A stretch of DNA of 64,000 bases, taken from the NCBI GenBank assembly GCA_038042195.1, contig JBBTET010000020.1:50650-114649 (forward strand). The letters run 5' to 3'. Below the pieces are notes generated by a model. The model was not told the origin of the DNA. It saw only the letters and a list, made by a program, of their open reading frames with translations, and made no database searches. This document shows, one piece after another, positions 8,566 through 17,200 of this stretch. A program made the translations under genes and the position numbers. Numbering within the stretch: the stretch's first letter is position 1; every line of letters starts with the position of its first letter. This stretch comes from JACRIM01 sp038042195. GTDB lineage: Bacteria; Planctomycetota; Phycisphaerae; UBA1845; UTPLA1.

Positions 8566-9291
8566 GTGAGTGCTGTCACCGCACCCGTCGCGTCGAATCT
8601 GCCGCACGAAATGCGTAAACCGCTGGAACACTTGTCGAGTGTGCTCTTAGGCATGTTTGGCGAATCGTTCCTCGGATTAACCGTGTTTGGTCCGTCCCTC
8701 GACGGCCGCTCGACCGTCGGGGAGTCCATCGAAACAGTTGCAGTGGTGTCTCGCGTCGATCTCCAACTCGTGCGACGGCTTGCCGAGCACGCAGCCGAAC
8801 TCGGCCGGCGCGGCTTCACCGCCCCGCTGCTCATGACCCCGGACTACATCACTGCCTCGCTCGACACGTTTCCCCTGGAGCTGATTGAGATTCATCAGCA
8901 CCACGCGACAGCGGCCGGCCTCGATTATTTCGACCAACTAACCATCAACACATCGCATGTCCGTTTGCAATGCGAGCGAGAGTTCAAGCGCATCCTCATG
9001 CGAATCCGACAAGGGCTGCTCGCATCGGGCGGGCAGGAGACGGTGCTTGAAGCATTGGAACTGGACATCGGTCGTCACACCCTGCGGACGCTTCGCGGGT
9101 ATCTCTGGCTCAAGGATCAGCGCGAGTATCTCGCGCCCGACGCAGTGCTCTCTCATTGTGGCCGACTTGTCGGCCGTTCATTAAACGGCATCGCCAATGC
9201 CATGCGCACTGGCGGCGAACACGGATGGTCTGAGTTGGTGGCGTTGTACGACGATGTCGAAGTCCTCGCCGCGGCGGCGAATCGCGAGTAA
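8566..9291 (+). CDS. Nucleotidyltransferase-fold-like protein, catalytic site not visible
   Basis: A 241-residue cytoplasmic protein of a family that I associate with nucleotidyltransferase-like folds: strand LTVFGPSLDG, strand TVAVVSRVDL, then APLLMTPDY, the FPLELIEIHQHH block and a C-terminal helical part. The GS/DxD catalytic signature of active nucleotidyltransferases is not evident, so it may be inactive. GTG 8566 is chosen over an earlier frame-open ATG because GGAAAGGA lies just upstream (8551-8558). It is followed after three bases by the TPM gene and 75 bases further by LemA, so the three probably form an operon. The function is unknown. Confidence 0.6.
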   Translation: MSAVTAPVASNLPHEMRKPLEHLSSVLLGMFGESFLGLTVFGPSLDGRSTVGESIETVAVVSRVDLQLVRRLAEHAAELGRRGFTAPLLMTPDYITASLDTFPLELIEIHQHHATAAGLDYFDQLTINTSHVRLQCEREFKRILMRIRQGLLASGGQETVLEALELDIGRHTLRTLRGYLWLKDQREYLAPDAVLSHCGRLVGRSLNGIANAMRTGGEHGWSELVALYDDVEVLAAAANRE

Positions 9292-9294
9292 CGA

Positions 9295-10116
9295 ATGCAA
9301 CAGTCACTCCGTCAATTCATGCCCTTCGCCATTGTCGCGATGTTCCTCGTCGCCCTGCCGAGCGCCCGCGCCGATGACACGCCGCGCACCGGCATCATCG
9401 ATGAGGCCGGCGTGGTGGACGCCGCGACTGAGTCCAAGCTGAACGCATGGCTGCTCGAGTTGGAGCAGAAGACCGGCTCGCAACTCAAAGTCTGGACCAT
9501 GCAGTCCACCGGCGGGCGCGATCTCTACACCCTCACCATCGACACCGCCCGCAAGTGGCTGCTCGGCGCGAAGGGCAAGAACAACGGCTGTCTCATCACG
9601 GTGGCCGTGCAGGATCGCAAGTGGCGCGTCGTCACAGGCGATGGTGTCGAAGATGTGTTGCCTGACTTGCTCACTGATCGCATCACGCAAACATACTTTG
9701 TGCCCAATTTTCGCAAGGGTGACTACTCCCAAGGCATCATGCTCGGCACGGTGGCGATGGCCCAGGCGATTGCCGGGAAATATGAAGTGCAACTCAGCGG
9801 CGCACCGAAGGTAGTCATCCTTCGAGGTAAAGGCAGGCACAAGTCGGAGGGAAGCGCGCTGAGTGCTTGCTTTACCATGTTTATCGTATTCGTGATTATC
9901 GCAGGGATTGTGGGCGGTTCGGTCACTCGCCGACGCAGGCTCTCCTACAACCGCTGGGGCGGAGGCCTCGGTGATGCACTGATTGTCGCCAGCATGATCG
10001 GAAACATGTCGCGCGGCTCCCGTGGCGGCGGCTCAGGCTGGGGGGGCGGCGGAGGCGGTTTTGGCGGTGGTGGTGGCGGTTCCTTCGGCGGAGGCGGGTC
10101 CGGCGGTAGCTGGTAG
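9295..10116 (+). CDS. TPM-domain (YgcG-like) membrane protein
   Basis: A 273-residue exported protein: signal peptide to about residue 24 (ending PSARA), TPM domain about 27-165 (IIDEAGVVDAATESKLNAWL, TGSQLKVWTM, then RKWLLGAKGKNNGCLI and the DGVEDVLPD segment), one membrane helix (about 186-205), and a Gly/Ser tail ending GGGGSGGSW. That tail is characteristic of the YgcG group. TPM proteins take part in photosystem repair in plants, but in bacteria their role is unclear; they very often neighbour LemA, as here. It begins three bases after the preceding stop. Confidence 0.9.
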   Translation: MQQSLRQFMPFAIVAMFLVALPSARADDTPRTGIIDEAGVVDAATESKLNAWLLELEQKTGSQLKVWTMQSTGGRDLYTLTIDTARKWLLGAKGKNNGCLITVAVQDRKWRVVTGDGVEDVLPDLLTDRITQTYFVPNFRKGDYSQGIMLGTVAMAQAIAGKYEVQLSGAPKVVILRGKGRHKSEGSALSACFTMFIVFVIIAGIVGGSVTRRRRLSYNRWGGGLGDALIVASMIGNMSRGSRGGGSGWGGGGGGFGGGGGGSFGGGGSGGSW

Positions 10117-10190
10117 AAAAAAGACAAGAGTTTAGAACGAGCGTTTCAGAGTATTCGCGACTACGTTCCCAATAGCTTACAGAGGCAACC

Positions 10191-10865
10191 ATGAGCCAGA
10201 TTCGTTGTGCGAAATGCGGAGACATGAATACAAACGGAGCCAGGTTCTGCGCTGCGTGCGGCGCGGGCCTGGTTCCACCGGGAGGTAGCAGTATGAGCGC
10301 GTCGAAAGTCCTGTTATTGTTTTTTGCCGTGATGCTCGGCGGAGCGGTCCTCGTCGGAGGTTGTGGCTACAGCGGCTATCGCGGCACCATCTCCAAGGAT
10401 GAGGCCGTGAAAAGTGCCTGGGGCGATGTCGAGGTTGCTCTGAAGCGGCGTTTCGATCTGATCCCAAACATCGTGGAGACGGTGAAGGGGTATGCGAAGC
10501 AGGAGAAAGACCTGTTCCAAGGCATCGCCGACGCTCGGGCGAACTACACCGGAGCGGCCAGCGTGGGCGAAAAGGCGAAGGCCGCAGGCGCGCTCGACGG
10601 CTTCCTCTCGCGGCTACTTGTCATTCAAGAGCGCTATCCGGAGTTGAAGTCCAACCAGAACTTTCGTGACTTACAGGTCACACTCGAAGGCACCGAGAAC
10701 CGTATCGGCGAGATGCGAAAGAAGTACAATGACAGCGCGAAGAGCCTGAACGAATACATTCGCGCCTTTCCAGGCAGCCTGTACGCGGGCTGGTCCGGCG
10801 TGAAGACAGCGGACTACTTCCAGGCAGGTGAAGAAGCCAAGGAAGTTCCCAAAGTGAAGTTCTGA
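10191..10865 (+). CDS. LemA-family protein with N-terminal zinc ribbon
   Basis: A 224-residue protein. Residues 6-23 form a four-cysteine zinc ribbon (C6, C9, C20, C23). A membrane helix (about 38-56) follows, and then the LemA coiled-coil domain, with the hallmark segment VEVALKRRFDLIPNIVETVK and a second conserved helix ending near YPELKSNQNFRDLQVTLEGT. LemA proteins are membrane-anchored helical bundles of unknown function that accompany TPM proteins. The added zinc ribbon is not part of the usual short LemA and is probably cytoplasmic. A strong intrinsic terminator lies 34 bases after the stop. Confidence 0.92.
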   Translation: MSQIRCAKCGDMNTNGARFCAACGAGLVPPGGSSMSASKVLLLFFAVMLGGAVLVGGCGYSGYRGTISKDEAVKSAWGDVEVALKRRFDLIPNIVETVKGYAKQEKDLFQGIADARANYTGAASVGEKAKAAGALDGFLSRLLVIQERYPELKSNQNFRDLQVTLEGTENRIGEMRKKYNDSAKSLNEYIRAFPGSLYAGWSGVKTADYFQAGEEAKEVPKVKF

Positions 10866-10898
10866 TCGAGTCGACATGATCAAGACGAGTCCACACCA

Positions 10899-10930
10899 GC
10901 CCGACGAGAGCGATCCTCGTCGGGCTTTTT
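10899..10930 (+). terminator. Intrinsic terminator of the TPM-LemA operon
   Basis: A perfect 10-bp stem, GCCCGACGAG (10899-10908) with CTCGTCGGGC (10916-10925), a 7-base loop and TTTTT (10926-10930). It lies inside the frame-open N-terminus of the next ORF, so it argues against the earliest start of that ORF. Confidence 0.9.
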
Positions 10931-10962
10931 CGTCGACGGGGGCCGCCCGACAATTTCCGTGG

Positions 10963-12582
10963 ATGGGCTTCGTCATCGTGACGTGTATCGCGTCGGTAAT
11001 GTGCTTCTATCGACTCGGCTCACGAGCCATGTGGCAGGACGAAGGCGAGACGGCTGTCCTAGCTCAAAGCGTCCTGATCCACGGCATTCCCAAGGCGAAG
11101 ATCGGAGACAATGTAGTTCAGCAAGATGCCAAGGCCTTCGACGAGAGCTACACATGGACGTTTCATCCGTGGGGACAGTTCTATCTGGCGGCGATAGGAC
11201 TCAAGGCGTTTGGAGAAAACGCGATGGGGGCGCGGGCACCGTTTGCCCTTTGCGGCGTGCTATGCGTGGCGATGCTGTTTCTCATGGCCTGGCGCACGAC
11301 CCGATGTACCCGCACGGCCGTGGTGTGCGCCTTGCTGTTGGCGATCTCGGCAACGTTTGTGACCCACGCGCGGCAATGTCGCTATTACGCACTGGATGCG
11401 CTGACGTGCCTTGTGGTGGTAGGCGTGTTGCTGGAGTTGCTTCGTCGGCCGGATTGGAAGCGTGGCGCGGCGTTTGGCGTGGCGCTCGCGGCCCAGTTCT
11501 ATACCAACTTCGGATTGCAGGCGGCGTTACTGCCCGGATTGGTGGTCGTCGCACTCTTCTTTCAAATCAGAATGACGCATCTCCGTGCGGTAAGTCTGGG
11601 ACTACTCGTTGCTGTCGTACTTTGCATCCCCGGCGGTCTGGTTCATGGGCGCAGGCTTTGGGGTGGCGGCGCGACCGTGTCACCGCTCCCATTCCTCACG
11701 AAAGCGATTGCACATCTGTCCTACATCGACGGCTGGTTCGCGCCGCTCGCCGTCCTTCTGATCGCGGGCGCGATAGTCCTCCTGCGACGATTTCGCACCG
11801 GACGCGTGATTACAGTTGACGTGTGCCTCGCGATCGGCTGCGCCTTCACGGTCATCCTCGCGGCAATCATCATGGCCTATGCCGCCCCGATCCCCCATGT
11901 TCGATATCTCATCGCCTTGATGCCCCTGGCGAAATTGGCCCTTGGAATCTGTGCCGTCGGCCTGTATCGAATCACTCTCGAAAAAACGAACCGACCGGCA
12001 ATGGCATGGACGGCCTTGTTTGTCTGCATTGCAATACTCGTGACCTCCAACGTGGCCGCCGTTCCGATTCAGTGGATCGTCGAACTACCGGATCAGCAAA
12101 CGCCAGACTTCTGCACCAGCCGTCGGCCCTACCTTCGCTTCGACGCCGCCGGGATGCTGCATGAACTGACGCACGACTTTCCGTGTTTCGATCAGGCACG
12201 CCTTGAGGCTGTGAATCGGCTTGCCCGACGTGGCGACATGGTACTGACGAACTATGGCGACCTGCCGTTGATGTTTCATCGGCCCGACGTTCTCATTCGC
12301 GGCGGCGTCGGTGGCGGCGAGCGGCCCGTCGAGGACGGCAAGCGGCCCGATCTCATTCTGATCCAATCAGCCTTCGGCATTCCCTTCCAGCCGTATCTCG
12401 ATCAGCTTCGTGAATCAGGCGATTATGTCGAGCAACGTGTGTCCGTCCCCAATTCACCCTATGGCAACATCCCGGAGCCTCGTGCCCATCTCTTCGCCGC
12501 CCCGGAGCAACGTCTCGTCCTCTGGATATTCGTGAAAAAGAAAAACGCCGATCGTGTTGAAGCAACGACACGACCGGCGTGA
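10963..12582 (+). CDS. Multi-pass membrane glycosyltransferase, PMT/ArnT-like
   Basis: A protein of about 539 residues with roughly eleven hydrophobic segments and a soluble C-terminal domain, the layout of GT-C glycosyltransferases that use polyprenyl-phosphate sugars. The acidic pair in the first external loop (SRAMWQDEGETA) is the usual catalytic-site motif of the ArnT/PMT superfamily. Acceptor and sugar cannot be deduced. The frame is open from ATG 10876, but that region contains the LemA terminator (10899-10930). ATG 10963, at the start of the first membrane segment, is therefore preferred; neither start has a clear Shine-Dalgarno. It converges with the lipoprotein gene across a shared hairpin near 12546-12579. 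Confidence 0.8.
   Translation: MGFVIVTCIASVMCFYRLGSRAMWQDEGETAVLAQSVLIHGIPKAKIGDNVVQQDAKAFDESYTWTFHPWGQFYLAAIGLKAFGENAMGARAPFALCGVLCVAMLFLMAWRTTRCTRTAVVCALLLAISATFVTHARQCRYYALDALTCLVVVGVLLELLRRPDWKRGAAFGVALAAQFYTNFGLQAALLPGLVVVALFFQIRMTHLRAVSLGLLVAVVLCIPGGLVHGRRLWGGGATVSPLPFLTKAIAHLSYIDGWFAPLAVLLIAGAIVLLRRFRTGRVITVDVCLAIGCAFTVILAAIIMAYAAPIPHVRYLIALMPLAKLALGICAVGLYRITLEKTNRPAMAWTALFVCIAILVTSNVAAVPIQWIVELPDQQTPDFCTSRRPYLRFDAAGMLHELTHDFPCFDQARLEAVNRLARRGDMVLTNYGDLPLMFHRPDVLIRGGVGGGERPVEDGKRPDLILIQSAFGIPFQPYLDQLRESGDYVEQRVSVPNSPYGNIPEPRAHLFAAPEQRLVLWIFVKKKNADRVEATTRPA
12541..12579 (-). terminator. Intrinsic terminator of the minus-strand lipoprotein gene
   Basis: On the reverse strand, a 12-base arm CGCCGGTCGTGT pairs with ACACGATCGGCG (one G-T pair) around a 10-base loop, followed by TTTTTCTTTTT. 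It overlaps the last codons of the convergent glycosyltransferase and may act in both directions. Confidence 0.8.
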
Positions 12583-12601
12583 AATGCAATCTACAAATGG
12601 A

Positions 12602-13648
12602 TCAGCCTTGCACCCGCGCCATGGTCAGCGGTACGCGGGCGAGGTTCGCCCCGAGTGTCGTCAATGTGCCTTCGAGGCTGCCGTTGGCCAATTCCTTCAC
12701 GTCAAACTCGAAGTTCACCGGTGTGCCTTGTCCAAGAATGTTCGTGTCAACGGTCCAGACAACGCGATTACCGCTGACGCTCTCCAGCTTGGAATCGGTG
12801 ATGCCGATCTCCTGACCGGAGGAAGGGTCAACCAGGCGAATGATCTTGCCACCGGAGATGGACACCTGAAGCTCGCTGTTCGCGTTGTTGGCCATCCAGG
12901 TGCCGTCGAATCGCAACACGAGAGCCGATTGCAACACCGCTGAAACACTGAACAACGCCAGCAACGCCGGTAGAATACCGATGAGTGGGAACCAGATGCC
13001 AGAGATCACCAGCAAGGCGGCGCGAAGAGGATCGTCGTATGACGCGGTCGCTTTCGGTGTCGTCGGATCCGCAGCGGGCAATGACACGATGGGCACTGGC
13101 TGTGGCGTCGGTGTCACGGCCCCAGCCGCGATCTCATCATCCATGCGCTGAGCCACGTCGAGCAGCATCGTGTTGGCCTGCAAATAGGCATCGACGCCGT
13201 CAACAGTCGGCGCATCAATGCGCTCCGAACCGACCGGCAGCTTCCACTCCGAGCCGTCCGACGTAATCATGCGGCTCACGCGTTTGTTGCCGTCCATGAT
13301 CAGCGTGGCGGATTTGCCGCGATTGATCACGAAGAACTCGGCGATGGTAAACTGCCCGTCCACAAAGGCGTACTTGCCGCTCAGCTTCTGAGTTTTATCA
13401 ACTAACACCAGGCTGAATTGCTGCGTGGTTGGAAAGATGTCGATGGCCGTCGCGCGGAAGGGACTGCCTTCGAGGGCTTGTCGAAGGGGATGATCGGCGG
13501 GGAGCGACACGCGAAGTTGCTCGGCCCCCGACAAAAGTGAAATGCCATTGAGGCCGCACCCCGGCAGCATCACCTGACACGTCAGGGTCAGGACGAGACA
13601 CAGGACCGCCTTAGACTTGAAAACAACCAGATTAAAACTGCGTGACAT
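12602..13648 (-). CDS. Lipoprotein of unknown function
   Basis: A 348-residue protein with a lipoprotein signal peptide (hydrophobic AVLCLVLTLTCQVML, lipobox LPGC at about 28-31). I do not recognise a family. What can be seen is a mixed beta domain (about 40-150), a Pro/Thr-rich linker near 180-200, a hydrophobic stretch (about 210-245, LLVISGIWFPLIGILPALLALF) that may be a membrane helix, and a C-terminal beta domain resembling a barrel or lipocalin-like repeat (FDGTWMANNANSEL, then VNFEFDVKELANGSLEGTL). GGGAGG lies before ATG 13648. A terminator follows at 12541-12579, so it is probably a single-gene unit. Confidence 0.7.
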   Translation of the reverse strand: MSRSFNLVVFKSKAVLCLVLTLTCQVMLPGCGLNGISLLSGAEQLRVSLPADHPLRQALEGSPFRATAIDIFPTTQQFSLVLVDKTQKLSGKYAFVDGQFTIAEFFVINRGKSATLIMDGNKRVSRMITSDGSEWKLPVGSERIDAPTVDGVDAYLQANTMLLDVAQRMDDEIAAGAVTPTPQPVPIVSLPAADPTTPKATASYDDPLRAALLVISGIWFPLIGILPALLALFSVSAVLQSALVLRFDGTWMANNANSELQVSISGGKIIRLVDPSSGQEIGITDSKLESVSGNRVVWTVDTNILGQGTPVNFEFDVKELANGSLEGTLTTLGANLARVPLTMARVQG

Positions 13649-14077
13649 CTATTATCCTCCCGAGCCATGACTGGGTGTGAACGGACGATTGCCGCGCACG
13701 TCATCCGGGTTTGCGAGCGCCCCAAGACCCCCAAAACCCCTTTGGTGAATGGTTAGAATCCTTCCCAATCCCAAGCCCTATCAGAACCGAAATGCTCAGC
13801 GAAGTCAATGGTTGGAGCAGTATTGTGTCGCGAGAATCGTCGATTGATGTCGGATCGGATGCTGTCATGTAGACTGGAGCGATCCTGATTCCTCCCTCCG
13901 GTTTTGATACGATTTCGTGGTCCGTGCGTCAGGCTTCCTGATGACACCCTTTCGCATTCTCGGACTAAGCGATGCCGTATCTGAGGCCGGAGTTCATTCC
14001 ACCCGGAGCAAACCGATTCATCACATCTTCCAATAAGATCATGCACCATTCCCCTAGAGTCAGGCAGGACAGTTGGT
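13649..14077. other. Gene-poor spacer of 430 bases
   Basis: No convincing gene. A 98-codon open frame exists on the minus strand (13753-14049), but its composition is Arg/Ser-rich and irregular and it has no ribosome site. Base composition is lower in GC than the surrounding genes. It should contain the promoter of the minus-strand lipoprotein near its left end. Confidence 0.6.
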
Positions 14078-14083
14078 TATAAT
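14078..14083 (+). promoter_or_regulatory. -10 element upstream of the giant repeat gene
   Basis: A perfect TATAAT at 14078-14083. The -35 region at the usual distance (TAGAGT, 14055-14060) is poor. A transcript from here would first meet the 24-codon ORF at 14120 and then the giant gene at 14284. Confidence 0.5.
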
Positions 14084-14119
14084 GCATCTACGACCGTGGG
14101 GCGGCTGGGAGGGAAAGCA

Positions 14120-14194
14120 ATGACCAGTCCTCTGGGGCGGACCGTCTGGGGCGGCTTTGTGATCGCTTTCTGTACGGCCACTATTGCGATTTAG
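14120..14194 (+). CDS. Possible 24-residue leader peptide
   Basis: ATG 14120 to TAG 14192-14194 encodes 24 residues, starting MTSPLGRTVWGG and ending in a hydrophobic run (FVIAFCTATIAI). It has an excellent Shine-Dalgarno, GGGAGGG at 14107-14113, six bases before the ATG, and follows a perfect TATAAT by 37 bases. It lies 89 bases before the giant secreted-protein gene. It could be a leader peptide, a membrane microprotein or chance; the ribosome site is the main support. Confidence 0.35.
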   Translation: MTSPLGRTVWGGFVIAFCTATIAI

Positions 14195-14283
14195 ACATTA
14201 GGTTATTCGTTGCGCTATTCAATCAGAATCGCGCCCGGGGGCCTTGGCGTGAATCTCGCGCCGACAAAGAAGAGGGTATGCAC

Positions 14284-17200
14284 ATGTTTACGTTTCGACC
14301 TGCTTCGTTGAAGTCTTCCATGTTCACGCGACTCGCGGCCGCAGCGCTCCTGTTTGCGGGTAGCGTTGCACAGGCCGGGACCGTCGTGCTTCAGGGCAAC
14401 GTGAATGTAGACGCAAGCACCGCCGTCAGCGGCAGCTTCAACGCCGTCGCCCCCAGCCCGCAAGTGCTTGAAGGCGCGGTCGGCGAATGGACCGCCGGCA
14501 GCACACTGACCATCACCGCGCCGGCGAATTTCGCATTCGACACGTCGCAGCTCGTCACTGCCGGCATCATCTCCGCCGCTGACGCGACCTTCATGCTCGC
14601 CTCGCCAACGGCCACGCCGACTGCGTCGACCATCACGTTCACCATCACCGCCGCCAGCAGCATGTTCCAGACGCAGTTGCAGTTCAACAACATTCGCATT
14701 CGTGCAACGTCGTGCAGCCCGACCGTCAACCCCGGCGACGTGGCCGACGTGACGGTCACATCCAGTGCCGCTCCGATCATGGGCAACCCGCTCGTGAGCA
14801 TCACCGTCACTGCGGCGAACGGCCCCGTGCATCACTATCGCGTCACCGCCGCGCCCGCCATCGTGAAGATCAACGAGACCATCACCATCACCGTCCAGGC
14901 CGAAGACGCCTGCAACAATCCGACGCGCCAGGGCATGGCCCCTCCCGCGAACATCGCCATCACAGCAGGCGGCGCGGCCAAGACCTTCGCCGACGGCGAC
15001 ATTCCAGGCAACTTCACGCTGAGCAACATCGCCGCCAATACGGCCGACATTCTCGCGGCGGGCAACCTCTTCGATGCCAACGGTCGCGGCACGTTCAAGA
15101 TCACCAGCGCGACCGCTGAAGGACCGATCGCGGTCACGGTCGATGACGGCACGGCCTCCGGCACCACGGGTGCGACGTGGATCGACCCAACCATCGTGCT
15201 CACGCCCCCGGTCGACACCAATCGCGTCGGCACAATGCACACCGTCACCGCCAAGGTGCAGCGAAACGGCATCAATGTGCCGTTCGTGTTCGTCGGCTTC
15301 ACGGTCACGGGCATCAACAATCTCGTCGGCGTCGGACTCACCGATGTTAATGGCGAGACGAGCTTCACGTACACCGGCCTCGCCGGCACGCCCGGTGTCG
15401 GTGCGGACATGATTACGGCTTCAACGACGGTCGACGGCAATCTGATTACGTCGTTGCCGGTCGTGAAGAACTGGATCAACCCGGAATGCACGCTTTCTCT
15501 AATTCCTGCGACGAATCCGAAACTTGTCAATCAGGTTTCAACGGTCCAAGTGCAACTCGTCGATGGAAATCCTATCGCGGCGGTGGTCGCTCAGGCCGTC
15601 ACGTTTAACGTGCTCTCCGGCCCCAACGCCGGACTGATGTTCGCCGGAAATACGAACGGCATCGGCCAGCTCGACTTCACCGGCTACACCACCTCCGCTA
15701 GTGCCGGTACTGATGTCATCGAACTCACCGGTATCCGCGACGGCGTACCGTTCTCATGCATGATCTCGCAGGAGTGGATCACCACCGGCGCAACGCTCAC
15801 GCCCGTTACGGCCACGAACCGTGTCGGCACGATGCACATGCTGGAAGCCACGGTCGTCAAGAACGGCGTTCTCCAAAACGCCGTGCCCGTCACGTTCACC
15901 GTGGTCGGAGTGAATCCGCAGATCGTCGTGTCAAACACCAACGCCAGCGGCATCGCCACGTTCTCATTCGTCGGCGTGAATCCCGGCACCGACACTATCA
16001 CAGCCACCGGCACGGCGGGCGGACAACCGTTCACCAGCAATGCCGCCACCAAGAATTGGATCGACCCGGTCTGCACCGGCTTGACGCCGCCGACCGCGGT
16101 TCGACTCGTCGGCACGGCCCACACCGTTACCGCGAAAATCCTTCGCTGGGCGGGCGGCCCCAATGCCGTCGGTGCTACTGTGAACTTCAGCGTCACCGCA
16201 GGTCCGAATGCCGGCGCGGCCGGCATGGCTGTGACCGATGGCGCAGGCGATGCTTCCTTCATCTACAACAGCAACGGCCTCACCGGCACTGACACCATCA
16301 GTGCGACGGCGACGGTCGATGGAATCACACAGACGGTTGCCTGCACAGCGACCATCGACTGGGTCAACACCGGTTGCATGCTCACGCCGGCGACCGACAC
16401 CAACCCCATTGGCACGCCGCACACCGTCACGGCCACAGTCCTCCTCAACGGCGTCCCACAGGCCGGCGTCACCGTGAACTTCGCAACGGTCGGCGCAAAC
16501 GTCGCTGCCGGCATGGACATCACAGATGCGAACGGCCACGCCGAGTTCACCTACAACGGTGCGCTTCCCGGCGTGGACACGATCACGTCGAGCGGCACGG
16601 TCCTCGTCCTGGGCACGCCGGTGCCTTTCAACTGCACCGCCACCAAGACATGGGTCACGTTCAATTGCAATGTCGTTCTCGATGCCCCGACCAGCAAGGT
16701 CGGCACGTTAACCACCGCAACGGCGAGCATTCTCGTCAATGGCGCAGTTCCCCTCTTCCCGCCGGGCGTCCCAGTGCAGTTCAACGTGGTCAGCGGGCCG
16801 AACGTCGGCAATGCGGGCCTCGTGAACACCAACGGCGCAGGCGCGGCCGCCTTCACCTACGCCAGCAACGGCCTAGCAGGCACCGATGTCATCAACACCT
16901 CGGTGACGATCAACGGTTCGACTTTCAACTGCGCTGCGGTGAATAAGGAATGGATTGATCCGTCGTGCAGCTTCACGGCCACGACCCCCGCCCTCACCGG
17001 CAGCCAGCGAATCCTCACCATCACGGTGTTACGCAAGGCAGGAACTCCCGCCGTCGGCATCCCCGTCGCCTTCGTCGTCACCGGTGCAAACAACCTAGCC
17101 GGCCCCGGCGATCCCCCATTCATCACCGATGCGATGGGCCGACTCACCTTCACCTACACCGGTGCCAACAGCGGCATCGACACGATCACCGCGACGACCA

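Noticed and set aside
13753..14049. 98-codon minus-strand ORF in the spacer
   Set aside because: No ribosome site, irregular composition and no recognisable fold; a chance frame is more likely.
14215..15240. 341-codon open frame on the minus strand opposite the giant repeat gene
   Set aside because: Composition (Gly/Arg/Asp/Val in irregular order) is the complement of a GC-rich coding strand; there is no ribosome site, and the plus-strand gene has a clear signal peptide and repeats.
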